64,000 nt of DNA, taken from NCBI RefSeq assembly GCF_019422935.1, contig NZ_JAHZCJ010000001.1, positions 654,058 to 718,057 on the forward strand, in the 5' to 3' direction. This DNA is from Desulfovibrio sp. Its GTDB lineage: Bacteria; Desulfobacterota; Desulfovibrionia; Desulfovibrionales; Desulfovibrionaceae. Below, in pieces: positions 21,735 to 30,380 of this stretch. Numbering within the stretch: the stretch's first letter is position 1; each line of letters starts with the position of its first letter. The notes below the pieces were generated by a model. The model saw only the letters and a list, made by a program, of their open reading frames with translations, had not been told where the DNA came from and did not search any database. A program made the position numbers and the translations under genes.

Positions 21735-23348
21735 TTAGAACAGAAAATCCGTGGACAGGAAGTTGGACTTTCTGTTGCGCACAATGTCTGAAATCAGTTC
21801 CTTGTTGGGGGCGGAACCCTTGGCAGCCACCAGTGTGCGGATGGAGAAGGCGCGCAGCGCATCACTGACAGAGAGCGTGCCTTCCGCAGAGTCCTTTCGG
21901 CCTGTGAAGGGGAATGTATCCGGCCCGCGCTGGCACTGGCTGTTGATGTTGACGCGGCACACCTGATTGACCATGGGGTCGATAAGCGCAGCCACTGCAT
22001 CGGGGTCAGTGCCGAAGATGCTGGCCTGCTGGCCGAAGGGCGAGGCGATCACCGCCTCTGCGGCTTCCGACACGTCATTATAAGAAACCACAGGCACCAC
22101 AGGGGCAAACTGTTCTTCCGTGTGCAGGCGCATGTCTGCGGTAACGCCCGCAACCAGTGTGGGGTAATACAGTGTGCGGTCAAAGGTGCCGCCGTGCGGG
22201 TTGGCAATGCGCGCGCCCTTGGCAACAGCTTCGTCTACCAGTTCACGCAGGTCGTCTATCTTGCCGGGCACGGGCAGCGGGGTGATTTTGACCCCCGGCT
22301 TCCAGGGCAGGCCCATGGGCAGGGCGGCAATGGCCTCGCTGAATTTTGCCAGAAATTCCTCAGTGCGCGAGGTGTGCACATAAAAGATCTTCAGGGCCGT
22401 GCAACGCTGGCCGTTAAAGCTCAGCGCACCGGTCACGGCCTCGGACACGGTCAAATCCATGTCGGCGCAGGGCAGCACGATGGCGGCGTTTTTGGCGTCC
22501 AGCCCAAGCACGCAGCGCAGCCTGTGGGGCGAGGGATGGTGACGGCGCAAAGCATCAGCAGCGCGGCTTGAACCGATAAAGGCCAGCACGCTGATGCGGC
22601 CAGACTCCAGAGCGGGAATGGCCACGCGTCTGTCGCCAAAGAGGATGTTCACCACTCCGGCAGGGAAGCATTCGGCAAAGGCCTCAAGCAGGGGCGCGTA
22701 GAGCAGCTTGCCGATGCGGGGCGTTTTGACGATGACCGGGTTGCCCATGATCAGGGCCGGAATAAGCGTGGTGAAGGTTTCGTTGAGCGGGTAGTTGAAC
22801 GGGCCCATGCACAGCACCGGCCCAAGCGGCGCGCGCCGGATCTGGGCGTAAATGCCACTCTCGATCACAAAGCGCGAGGAGGCGCGGTCGAGGTCTTTAA
22901 GGGCGTCCACAGTGGCGCGGATGTAGTCGATGGTGCGGTCAAATTCCGCCCGGCAATCATTGAGCGGCTTGCAGATTTCCCACACCATCAGGCGCACCAC
23001 CTTATCGCGCACTGCCAGCATGCGGCGGGCAAATTCCTCCACGCGGGCAATGCGGTCTTCCACGCGCATGGTGGGCCACGCGCCACGGCCATTGTCCCAC
23101 GCCTTGGTCACGGCATCCACCGCCGCCAGCGATTCCGCTTCGGTCAGTTCCGGGCAGGAGCCTATGACGCGCTGCTCGCCGTTCACATACAGGGGCGAAT
23201 GCACGGTGTGCACGGGGCCCGCCCACTCCAGCAACTTTCCACCCACAAGGTAGCGGCGCTCGTGAAGCGGCTCGAGAACGCAATCTTCGGGTATATTGTC
23301 CACATCCGGCGAAAAATCAGCGCCGATCTGGGTATTGGCTTCTGTCAT
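21735..23348 (-). CDS. gapN: GapN-type aldehyde dehydrogenase (non-phosphorylating GAPDH-like)
   Basis: This 537-residue ALDH starts behind AGGAGG. MGPFNYPLNETFTTLIPALI, the catalytic Cys316 in FNGQRCTALK, and the C-terminal CQRGPDTFPFTGRKDSAEGT block match plant-type NADP-dependent GapN. That enzyme oxidises glyceraldehyde 3-phosphate to 3-phosphoglycerate without making ATP. One oddity: the segment that usually reads E-L-G-G-K reads LGLDAK here, so the general-base Glu position is Gly282, with Asp284 nearby. It might therefore differ in mechanism or substrate. It is monocistronic, with its own terminator. Confidence 0.75.
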   Translation of the reverse strand: MTEANTQIGADFSPDVDNIPEDCVLEPLHERRYLVGGKLLEWAGPVHTVHSPLYVNGEQRVIGSCPELTEAESLAAVDAVTKAWDNGRGAWPTMRVEDRIARVEEFARRMLAVRDKVVRLMVWEICKPLNDCRAEFDRTIDYIRATVDALKDLDRASSRFVIESGIYAQIRRAPLGPVLCMGPFNYPLNETFTTLIPALIMGNPVIVKTPRIGKLLYAPLLEAFAECFPAGVVNILFGDRRVAIPALESGRISVLAFIGSSRAADALRRHHPSPHRLRCVLGLDAKNAAIVLPCADMDLTVSEAVTGALSFNGQRCTALKIFYVHTSRTEEFLAKFSEAIAALPMGLPWKPGVKITPLPVPGKIDDLRELVDEAVAKGARIANPHGGTFDRTLYYPTLVAGVTADMRLHTEEQFAPVVPVVSYNDVSEAAEAVIASPFGQQASIFGTDPDAVAALIDPMVNQVCRVNINSQCQRGPDTFPFTGRKDSAEGTLSVSDALRAFSIRTLVAAKGSAPNKELISDIVRNRKSNFLSTDFLF

Positions 23349-23450
23349 GTGTGCCTCCTGAACTTTCAGCAAATGAAAGCAGTGAAATAGTTGTTGTCGT
23401 GTGGAGGGTAAGAAGCCGAGCGCTTCATGTCAATGAAGCCGACCCGCAAC

Positions 23451-25016
23451 TTACTGGTACAGCTGAATATCTTTCCACACTTCATAGACAGCGCCGTGGG
23501 GATTCGATTCCACGGTGTTTGTCTGGTCAAAAATATAGGTGAGCCGCCGCCCTGCTTCGTATTGCGGCCACAGGGGTGCAACGCCGGGGCCGTTGGGATT
23601 GCCCGTTTTTACAAAGTTCAGCCACGCTCCGTGCATGGACTGCGTAAGCTCCTTGCGGCGTGATGCGGGCGTGAGCAGCCAGAAGGGATGATCATTGGTG
23701 GCAAGCGCGGTGGAAATCTCCGTCGAATGCGCAGCGCCCAGCAAGAGCAGCTCCGGCAGCAGGGGGGCGTAGTCAAAGCGGTACACATAGGTGCTGTTAA
23801 AGGCGCTCTGGGCATCGGCGCTTTTGACCATATCCACCACAAATGCCCGGTCGCCCGCGAGGGTGGTCAGCTTTTTCATGCCCTTTTCGCTGGCGTACAG
23901 CTCCGATACTGCGGGGATACTGGCAGCCGCGCCGTTATCGCGCAGCATCTTTTCCACCTGTTGCCAGTCCTTGGGCAGCAGGCCCAGCAGGGCAAACAGC
24001 GTGCCTTCGTTGCGGTTTGTGCCAAGAATGACCTTAACGTCGCGGGCATTGCCCTGGGCCAAGGCTTCCCACGGGTGCAGGGGGAGCAGGTCGTCCTTGA
24101 CCGGGCCGGGCATGAAGATGCCGGGATGGCGGCGCGGGCCTTCCTTGAGTGTGAACGTAGCGGCCGCAAGCATGTCCTGCGCGGGCATATCCAGCAGTTT
24201 GGCCATGTCTGTACGCGGATTAATGCCCAGCTTTTCAAAAAAGATGGTGTTGTTCATCTCGACCATGCGGCGGGATTCGGTATTTCCTGTGACGCCGCTC
24301 TCGGCGATGGCCTTCTGGAACAGCCCCTTTGCGATGGGCGATGCCAGCATGTTGTACACGCCCGTGCCGCCTGCGGATTCGCCCGCAATGGTCACGTTGT
24401 TCGGGTCGCCGCCAAATGCGGCTATGTTGTCACGCACCCAGCGCAGGGCGGCAATCTGATCTGAAACGCCGCAGTTGGATTCAAACCGCTTGTCGTACAT
24501 GGAAAAATCATAAAAGCCCAAGGGGCCGACGCGGTAGTTGAAATTGACAAATACCACGCCGTCTCTGGCAAAGGACGCGCCGTCGTACATGGGGTCGCTG
24601 CCTTCGCCCATGTGGTACGCGCCTCCGTATATCCATACGAATACTGGCAGCTTGGCGTCTTTGGCGGCGGTCAGCGGCGCCCACACGTTGAGGTATAGGC
24701 AATCCTCGCTGGCGGGAACCCGCGAACGCTCAAGCCCGAACATGTTCATGTACTGGATGGGCTTGTTGCCAAATGCCACGCACTTTTTGACGCCCTGCCA
24801 GGGGATGGGCGGCTGGTTGCGCCGAAAGCGCAGTTCGCCCACAGGCGGCGCGGCGTAAGGAATGCCAAGCCATGTTTTGACGCCTGCCGCCGCAAAACCC
24901 TGCACCTCGCCGTACTGTGTTGCTGCAAGGGTGTCGGCGGACGTTTCATGACGGGATACGTGACGGGCACAGGCGCACAAGAGCAACACCACCAGGATGA
25001 GGATGCGGTTTTTCAT
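23451..25016 (-). CDS. type-B carboxylesterase lipoprotein
   Basis: This 521-residue protein has a lipoprotein signal (lipobox L-C-A-C, with Cys16 lipidated), so it is anchored in the envelope. The carboxylesterase type B fold is clear: LGIPYAAPPVGELRFRRNQP, SEDCLYLNVWAP, the oxyanion region WIYGGAYHMG and nucleophile Ser214 in GESAGG. A late GAAHSTEI holds the catalytic His. It would hydrolyse carboxylic esters outside the inner membrane; the natural substrate is unknown. It stands alone between GapN and an MCP. Confidence 0.85.
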   Translation of the reverse strand: MKNRILILVVLLLCACARHVSRHETSADTLAATQYGEVQGFAAAGVKTWLGIPYAAPPVGELRFRRNQPPIPWQGVKKCVAFGNKPIQYMNMFGLERSRVPASEDCLYLNVWAPLTAAKDAKLPVFVWIYGGAYHMGEGSDPMYDGASFARDGVVFVNFNYRVGPLGFYDFSMYDKRFESNCGVSDQIAALRWVRDNIAAFGGDPNNVTIAGESAGGTGVYNMLASPIAKGLFQKAIAESGVTGNTESRRMVEMNNTIFFEKLGINPRTDMAKLLDMPAQDMLAAATFTLKEGPRRHPGIFMPGPVKDDLLPLHPWEALAQGNARDVKVILGTNRNEGTLFALLGLLPKDWQQVEKMLRDNGAAASIPAVSELYASEKGMKKLTTLAGDRAFVVDMVKSADAQSAFNSTYVYRFDYAPLLPELLLLGAAHSTEISTALATNDHPFWLLTPASRRKELTQSMHGAWLNFVKTGNPNGPGVAPLWPQYEAGRRLTYIFDQTNTVESNPHGAVYEVWKDIQLYQ

Positions 25017-25219
25017 GAATTTTCCTGAAAAGGGGCAATGGACGCTTCACAGGGCACGGGCCTGTGCAGGAGCTTGCCTCGCACAGGCGGCTGCAACAGG
25101 CCGCCTGTTGCCGAACGTTTTGCAAATGTGGCGTGTTGCGGACAAAAACGCAAGAAGCGTTTGCCATTGGATGTTTGAGCAAACTTGCATTCCGCGTGGT
25201 CGTTCCGCCCGAAAAACAA

Positions 25220-25260
25220 AGATTCCCGGTCTGCGCCGTGCAAGCGCAAACCGGGAATCT
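25220..25260 (-). terminator. terminator of MCP gene
   Basis: An 11-bp perfect stem, AGATTCCCGGT / ACCGGGAATCT, with further inner pairing is followed on the minus strand by a T-rich run. It lies 20 bases after the MCP stop. Confidence 0.8.
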
Positions 25261-25280
25261 GAATGGCGGGGTAGAGCAGC

Positions 25281-27086
25281 CTAGCCCTGCTTCATCTCCT
25301 GAATAAGAGCGGCGAGCTTTTTGGCCTGCTCGGTGAGGTCGGCAACGGCAGTGGAAGCCTGTTTCATAGCTTCAGCCGTGAGCTGTGAAACCTCGTTGAC
25401 CTCAACAATGCTGCGGTTGATTTCTTCGCTCGCTGCAGACTGTTCTTCACTGGCGGCGGCAATGGCGTTCACCTGATCAGCCGTGGCGGTCACAACCTCC
25501 ACAATGCCTTGCAGGGCTTCGCCAGATTGCCCGGCCAGATTCGTGGCCACGCCGATGGAGCCAACCGCGTTTTCAACGCCCTGCATGCTCTTGGCGGTGC
25601 TGTCCTGAATGGCCTGAATGGCCTTGGCCACATCGCTTGTGGAAACCATGGTCTTTTCCGCCAGTTTGCGGACTTCGTCCGCCACAACAGCAAAGCCCCT
25701 GCCGGCATCCCCAGCACGGGCGGCTTCGATGGCAGCGTTCAGCGCCAGCAGGTTGGTCTGGTCAGCGATGTCGGAAATGACGCCCATAATCTGGTTAATG
25801 GCCTGCGCGTGCTCGTTCAGGCGGGTCATGTCTTCCTTGAGCGAAAGCGAGTGGGTCTGCACCTCGGTGATGCTTTCCACGGCGTTTTGCACGATCTTAG
25901 CGCCAGCAAGAGCCTTGTCGCGGGTTTCGAGCGATGCCCCCGATGCCAGACCTGCGTTTCTGGCAACGTCCTGAACCGTTGCGTTCATTTCATTCATGGC
26001 AGTGGCTGCGCCAGAAAGCATCTTGGAAGATTCTTCCGCACCTTCATCAGAGCGTTTGATCTGGTGCGAGAGATCAGATGAAGCGGAGGAGAGCGCCTCG
26101 GCAATGGATTCAAGCTGATGGGCGGCTGCGAGCATGCCTTCCCTGCGGGCAGATTCCGCGCGCAGCTTGGCTTCTTCTGCAGCGGTCTGCGCCACCTTGG
26201 CGTGGTTCAGAGCTTCGGCGGCCTGACGGGTTTTGTCTGCTGCTTCTTCAATGCGGCCGTGCAGATTTTCGATCATCATGCCCAGCGAACTGTTGAGCCG
26301 CCGGATTTCGAGCGGACAGGATGCCTTGAGGGTGGGCAGGGCGGCTTCCTGACCTTGGGCGACCTTTTCCGCTTCGCCGGTGATTTGCCGCAGGGGCAGA
26401 CAGATAATGCGGGTAATCAGCCATGCAAAGCCAAGAATGACAGTAAGGATGCCGCCGCAAATGAGCAGTTCAAGGTTGTCATAGTGGTCATTTCGCTCGG
26501 AAACCAGGTTGGCGACACGGGTGCGCTCGGCCTCGACGCTGTCGATATACACGCCTGTGCCGATGATGACGTCAGTGCCTGGTATCATGCGTGTGTATGC
26601 CAGTTTGGGCTGTATGCCAGCCCCCGGCTTGTCAAAGCGGTAAGCCACGAACGCTCCGCCCTTTTTGGCGGCTTCAATCAACTCGCGTATAAAATAGACT
26701 CCGTCGCTATCCTTGAGATCAATAACATTTTTGCCGTTCTGCGACTTGTTGGTGGGCACATTTATTCGGGTGCCGTCTGTTTTGTAGGTAAACAGATAGC
26801 CCTCGTCGTTGGGAAAGAAGCGCTGATAATCTGTGTATTTTTCAATCAGCGCGTACTGCTCCTTGGGGTCAGAAACTCCCTTGAGCCTGTCGGCAAGATC
26901 TTGCGCGGCAACATCCACAACACTTTTCAGGCCGTATTCATATTTTGACTGCAATGCAGCCGAAAGCTGGGGAATGGTTACTTCCGTAAAAACAAGTGTG
27001 GACATGTGTGTGCTGGTGAAAAAGAGGGTCGCCATGCCTACGACAAACCCACAGCAAAGGGTAACAAGCCACATTCTTACATTCAT
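25281..27086 (-). CDS. methyl-accepting chemotaxis protein with Cache sensor
   Basis: This 601-residue receptor has a first membrane helix at about residues 5-25, a periplasmic single-Cache domain (about 30-185, with [22 protein letters not shown] and [10 protein letters not shown]), a second helix near 205-225, HAMP, and a cytoplasmic signalling coil. The hairpin tip is intact ([20 protein letters not shown], with [13 protein letters not shown] following). Cache sensors usually bind small organic acids, amino acids or amines; the ligand cannot be read here. A sigma-28-like promoter lies 44 bases upstream. Confidence 0.9.
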   Translation of the reverse strand: MNVRMWLVTLCCGFVVGMATLFFTSTHMSTLVFTEVTIPQLSAALQSKYEYGLKSVVDVAAQDLADRLKGVSDPKEQYALIEKYTDYQRFFPNDEGYLFTYKTDGTRINVPTNKSQNGKNVIDLKDSDGVYFIRELIEAAKKGGAFVAYRFDKPGAGIQPKLAYTRMIPGTDVIIGTGVYIDSVEAERTRVANLVSERNDHYDNLELLICGGILTVILGFAWLITRIICLPLRQITGEAEKVAQGQEAALPTLKASCPLEIRRLNSSLGMMIENLHGRIEEAADKTRQAAEALNHAKVAQTAAEEAKLRAESARREGMLAAAHQLESIAEALSSASSDLSHQIKRSDEGAEESSKMLSGAATAMNEMNATVQDVARNAGLASGASLETRDKALAGAKIVQNAVESITEVQTHSLSLKEDMTRLNEHAQAINQIMGVISDIADQTNLLALNAAIEAARAGDAGRGFAVVADEVRKLAEKTMVSTSDVAKAIQAIQDSTAKSMQGVENAVGSIGVATNLAGQSGEALQGIVEVVTATADQVNAIAAASEEQSAASEEINRSIVEVNEVSQLTAEAMKQASTAVADLTEQAKKLAALIQEMKQG

Positions 27087-27129
27087 CTTTTACCTCGCAG
27101 GGGGGAATAACCACATTTTATGAAATGCG

Positions 27130-27156
27130 TTATCAAATTCTTTTTAAAAGGGCTTA
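27130..27156 (-). promoter_or_regulatory. sigma-28-like promoter of MCP gene
   Basis: Read on the minus strand, TAAG, 15 bases, then TTTGATAA, close to the FliA consensus TAAA-N15-GCCGATAA. It ends 44 bases before the MCP start. Match is moderate. Confidence 0.4.
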
Positions 27157-27502
27157 AATTATGCCAATCTGAGTCTGATTCTAAGAAAAATATCGGACAA
27201 TGCCAACATTATGTTATGGCAATATGTCAAATTTGCAAAAAAAATTGTACATCCAGAGATATTTGCAGAACTTTACGAGATTTTTCACATACAAACACCA
27301 GTTTTTGTGCATGGTATCAAAACTTAAACACTGTAACTTTTTTTTGATGCAGGACATCAATTTATTCTTGCCCATCGAAAAGGTTTGTAGCAAACTCAAT
27401 TTCCCCCCTGCGCCAGAGGCCGAACGCAACCGCCAGTGTGGATCCGCCGGTTGGAGCGCAGAGGCTGTCTTTTGACAGTCCCATGCTTCAACTCGTGGTG
27501 CG

Positions 27503-27532
27503 TTTTGGTCATGTCTTCAGACTACACCAAAA
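27503..27532 (+). promoter_or_regulatory. hairpin/palindrome in the glutamate synthase leader
   Basis: TTTTGGT (27503-27509) pairs with ACCAAAA (27526-27532), with an inner GTCT/AGAC stem. A smaller CTGTC-TTTT-GACAG hairpin lies just before it, and an AGCCC/GGGCT stem follows. The rest of the 27087-27634 gap is AT-rich on the MCP side and shows no gene. It could be a regulator palindrome or a structured leader. It does not show the core of the known glutamine riboswitches. Confidence 0.4.
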
Positions 27533-27634
27533 GGTCAGTCAACTTTGCACCCTACGAGAGGGTTCATTCGTGTCCCTGTAGCCCAGTTTTGCGGGCTGGT
27601 CTTCAAGTGACGCATTTTCCCGAGGTTAACAGCT

Positions 27635-28741
27635 ATGTGCAGAATTGGTTCCATCAAGAGCAAGACGCCTGTACCCCCCTCAATGGCGCTCAATCTAATG
27701 CTGCCGCAGCAGGAAGGGCATGACAACTCCGGTTTTGCTATGGTTATGCAAGACCTGGAGGGCGTGTTCAGCCACTACAAAGACAAACCCCTGCTTTCAT
27801 TGGCCTGCACCCCCGAGGGCGTGCAGCTGGTCAACGATTACATGGAAGAAAAGGGTTTTGTGCAGGTTGCCCAGTGGGTACCTGAAGTGGACAAACGCCC
27901 CGGCCTCAAGATTGAGGCCATGCCCCGTTACGTCTTCCGCAACTATGACTATCCGGAGGAATACCGCTCCCGTAGTCAGGAAGATCGTGAAAACCTGCTG
28001 CTGGACACGCGCCTTGAGCTGCGGGGTTTGTTGGCCGAGAAAAAGAATGGCTTTGTCTATTCGTTCTGGCCCGATGTGCTGACCCTTAAAGAAATCGGTG
28101 ATCCTGCCGACATAGCTGTATATTTTCGACTATGGAAAGACGATGGCCGCCTGACTGCGCGCAACATCGTGACCCAGTGCCGCCAGAATACCAACTACGC
28201 CATCGTGCGCTACGCTGCGCATCCCTTCTTTTTGCAGGGCTACACCGTGTGCGCCAACGGCGAAAACACGTTTTTCACCAAGAACAAAGAGTTCCAGAAG
28301 TCGCTGCACAGAGGTTATGTGGGTTTTGAATCCGACTCGCAGAATTTTCTGTACACCTTGCACTATGTCTTGCATGAGCTGCGTTGGCCCATCAAGTATT
28401 ACAAGCACGTTATCACGCCCCTGCCTTTTGTGGAGGCGGAACAGCGCGCTGACCGCAAGGTGCTGAATCTTATTCGCGAATCCCTCGCGCATCTGGAGAT
28501 CAACGGCCCCAACACCATCATCGGCCTTCTGCCTGACGGCAAGATGATTACCTGCTGCGACTCCAAAAAGCTGCGGCCTGTTGTTGTGGGCGTAAACTCG
28601 GATATGGTGGCCATCGCCTCCGAGGTCTGCGGTCTGAACGCCATCATGCCAGACCGCGACATCTCCAACGACATCTATCCCAATGAACGGGAAATGGTGG
28701 TTATTGACAACGATCTGGCGGTGCAGCGATGGAATCAGTAA
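27635..28741 (+). CDS. glutamate synthase glutaminase-domain subunit
   Basis: This 368-residue class II glutamine amidotransferase has Cys2 as the predicted N-terminal nucleophile after Met removal (MCRIGSIKSK), and GHDNSGFAMVM matches the substrate loop of GltB-type amidotransferases. It releases ammonia from glutamine for the next subunit. In sulfate reducers and archaea the GltB polypeptide is split, and this gene is the N-terminal piece. It overlaps the FMN-domain gene by 13 bases, so the two are coupled. Confidence 0.85.
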   Translation: MCRIGSIKSKTPVPPSMALNLMLPQQEGHDNSGFAMVMQDLEGVFSHYKDKPLLSLACTPEGVQLVNDYMEEKGFVQVAQWVPEVDKRPGLKIEAMPRYVFRNYDYPEEYRSRSQEDRENLLLDTRLELRGLLAEKKNGFVYSFWPDVLTLKEIGDPADIAVYFRLWKDDGRLTARNIVTQCRQNTNYAIVRYAAHPFFLQGYTVCANGENTFFTKNKEFQKSLHRGYVGFESDSQNFLYTLHYVLHELRWPIKYYKHVITPLPFVEAEQRADRKVLNLIRESLAHLEINGPNTIIGLLPDGKMITCCDSKKLRPVVVGVNSDMVAIASEVCGLNAIMPDRDISNDIYPNEREMVVIDNDLAVQRWNQ

Positions 28742-30360
28742 GAACTCAGGACGTAAGTGTTAACGACCTGCGCTGGAAGATAGAATACCGCCCCGATTTG
28801 TGCACCATGTGCGGCTCGTGCGTGGCGGCGTGTACTTTCAACGCCATAGAAGTGGGCATGATGCGCCGCAGCATCACGCTTTCGCGCAAGGCCTTTCCCG
28901 ACCCGACGCAGGAGCATTCCGCGCGCCCGGTCATTTTGCAAAAGGCCAGCATCCCCAACGCCTGCGTGGGTTGCGGCATGTGCGAAAAAATCTGCCCCAA
29001 CGCGGCCATCAAACCCGTGCGCAACCAGGATAATCGGTTCCCCGTGCTTGCGCGCCACCACGGCCCTGTCAAGCGTGGCGGGCGCACCAACCTGAACCCG
29101 CCGCGCACGCTTGATTCCATCTTTGTGGGCCGCATCAGTCAGATGACCGACCCCGCACTGGATTCCGAGCGTCATACCTTTGATATCCGCTCCCCCCTTG
29201 GACGCGTCATGCTTGCCAAGGAACTGCCCCTGCGCGTTGACGGCGACAGCCTTGTGCTGACCGAGCGCACCCCCCCGGTGCACTGGATTTACCCCGCCAT
29301 CTTCAGCGACATGAGCATCGGCGCGCTCTCCACCCGCGCGTGGGAAGCCATTGCCCTTGCCGCAGCCTATCTTAATGAACAATGCGGCATGCCCGTGCGC
29401 ATGTGCTCGGGCGAGGGCGGCATGCCCATCAAGCTGCTGGAATCCGACCAGCTCAAATACATGATCTTGCAGATCGCCTCCGGCCACTTTGGCTGGAACC
29501 GCATCATCAAGGCCATGCCCCGCATGAAGACCGACCCGGCGGGCGTGCTCATCAAGATTGGTCAGGGTGCAAAACCCGGCGACGGCGGCCTCTTGCCCGC
29601 AGCCAAGGTGGCTCCGCACATTCAGGCCATCCGTGGCGTACCCAAGGCGACCCTGCATTCGCCGCCGAACCATCAGGGCCTGTATTCCATTGAAGAATCC
29701 GTGCAGAAAATGCACCTTTCGCTCAATGCGGCCTTTGGCTTCCGCGTACCGGTGGCCATCAAGTGCGCGGCATCGGCCACGTCCGTTTCCGTTTACAACA
29801 ACCTACTGCGCGATCCCTACAAGATCTGCGGCGGGTTCTTCATCGACGGCATTCAGGGCGGCACGGGCGCTGCCAACGAGGTTTCGCTGGAGCATACCGG
29901 GCATCCCATTGTTTCCAAGCTGCGCGACTGCTACATGGCTGCCGTTGCCCAGGGTCTTCAGGGGCAGATTCCCCTGTGGGCTGGCGGCGGCATAGGCCTG
30001 ACCGGCAACGCTGCTGCGGATGCCTTCAAGATGATCTGCCTTGGCGCCAACGGCGTTATCATCGGCAAGATCCTCATTCAGTTGCTGGGTTGCGTCGGCA
30101 ATGAGCATGGCCGCTGCAATGCCTGTAATACCGGCAAATGTCCCACGGGCATATGCACCCAGGATCCGCGTCTGGTCAAAAGGCTGGATGTGGACAGGGG
30201 CGCGCAGAACATTGTGGACTACATGCTGGCCTTTGACTCCGAACTGCGCAAGCTGCTGGCCCCTGTGGGCAACAGTTCGCTGCCGGTTGGGCGTTCCGAC
30301 GCCCTGGTTACCACGGACAAGGCTGTGGCCGACAAGCTGGATATCCAGTACGCCTGTTAG
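28729..30360 (+). CDS. glutamate synthase FMN-binding subunit with ferredoxin modules
   Basis: This 543-residue protein has two [4Fe-4S] motifs at its N-terminus (CTMCGSCVAACTF, CVGCGMCEKICP), which conventional GltB lacks at that point. The central GOGAT TIM barrel follows: SGEGGMPIKLL, KIGQGAKPGDGG, GIQGGTGAA, and the 3Fe-4S region CNACNTGKCPTGICTQD. It reduces 2-oxoglutarate plus ammonia to glutamate on FMN. It works with the glutaminase upstream and the GXGXG/flavoprotein subunit downstream. Confidence 0.9.
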   Translation: MESVRTQDVSVNDLRWKIEYRPDLCTMCGSCVAACTFNAIEVGMMRRSITLSRKAFPDPTQEHSARPVILQKASIPNACVGCGMCEKICPNAAIKPVRNQDNRFPVLARHHGPVKRGGRTNLNPPRTLDSIFVGRISQMTDPALDSERHTFDIRSPLGRVMLAKELPLRVDGDSLVLTERTPPVHWIYPAIFSDMSIGALSTRAWEAIALAAAYLNEQCGMPVRMCSGEGGMPIKLLESDQLKYMILQIASGHFGWNRIIKAMPRMKTDPAGVLIKIGQGAKPGDGGLLPAAKVAPHIQAIRGVPKATLHSPPNHQGLYSIEESVQKMHLSLNAAFGFRVPVAIKCAASATSVSVYNNLLRDPYKICGGFFIDGIQGGTGAANEVSLEHTGHPIVSKLRDCYMAAVAQGLQGQIPLWAGGGIGLTGNAAADAFKMICLGANGVIIGKILIQLLGCVGNEHGRCNACNTGKCPTGICTQDPRLVKRLDVDRGAQNIVDYMLAFDSELRKLLAPVGNSSLPVGRSDALVTTDKAVADKLDIQYAC

Positions 30361-30380
30361 ACTTTGGCGAGGAGCAGAAC

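Noticed and set aside
27540-27634. Glutamine riboswitch upstream of glutamate synthase
   Set aside because: I could not find the conserved core of the glnA or downstream-peptide motifs; only generic hairpins are present.
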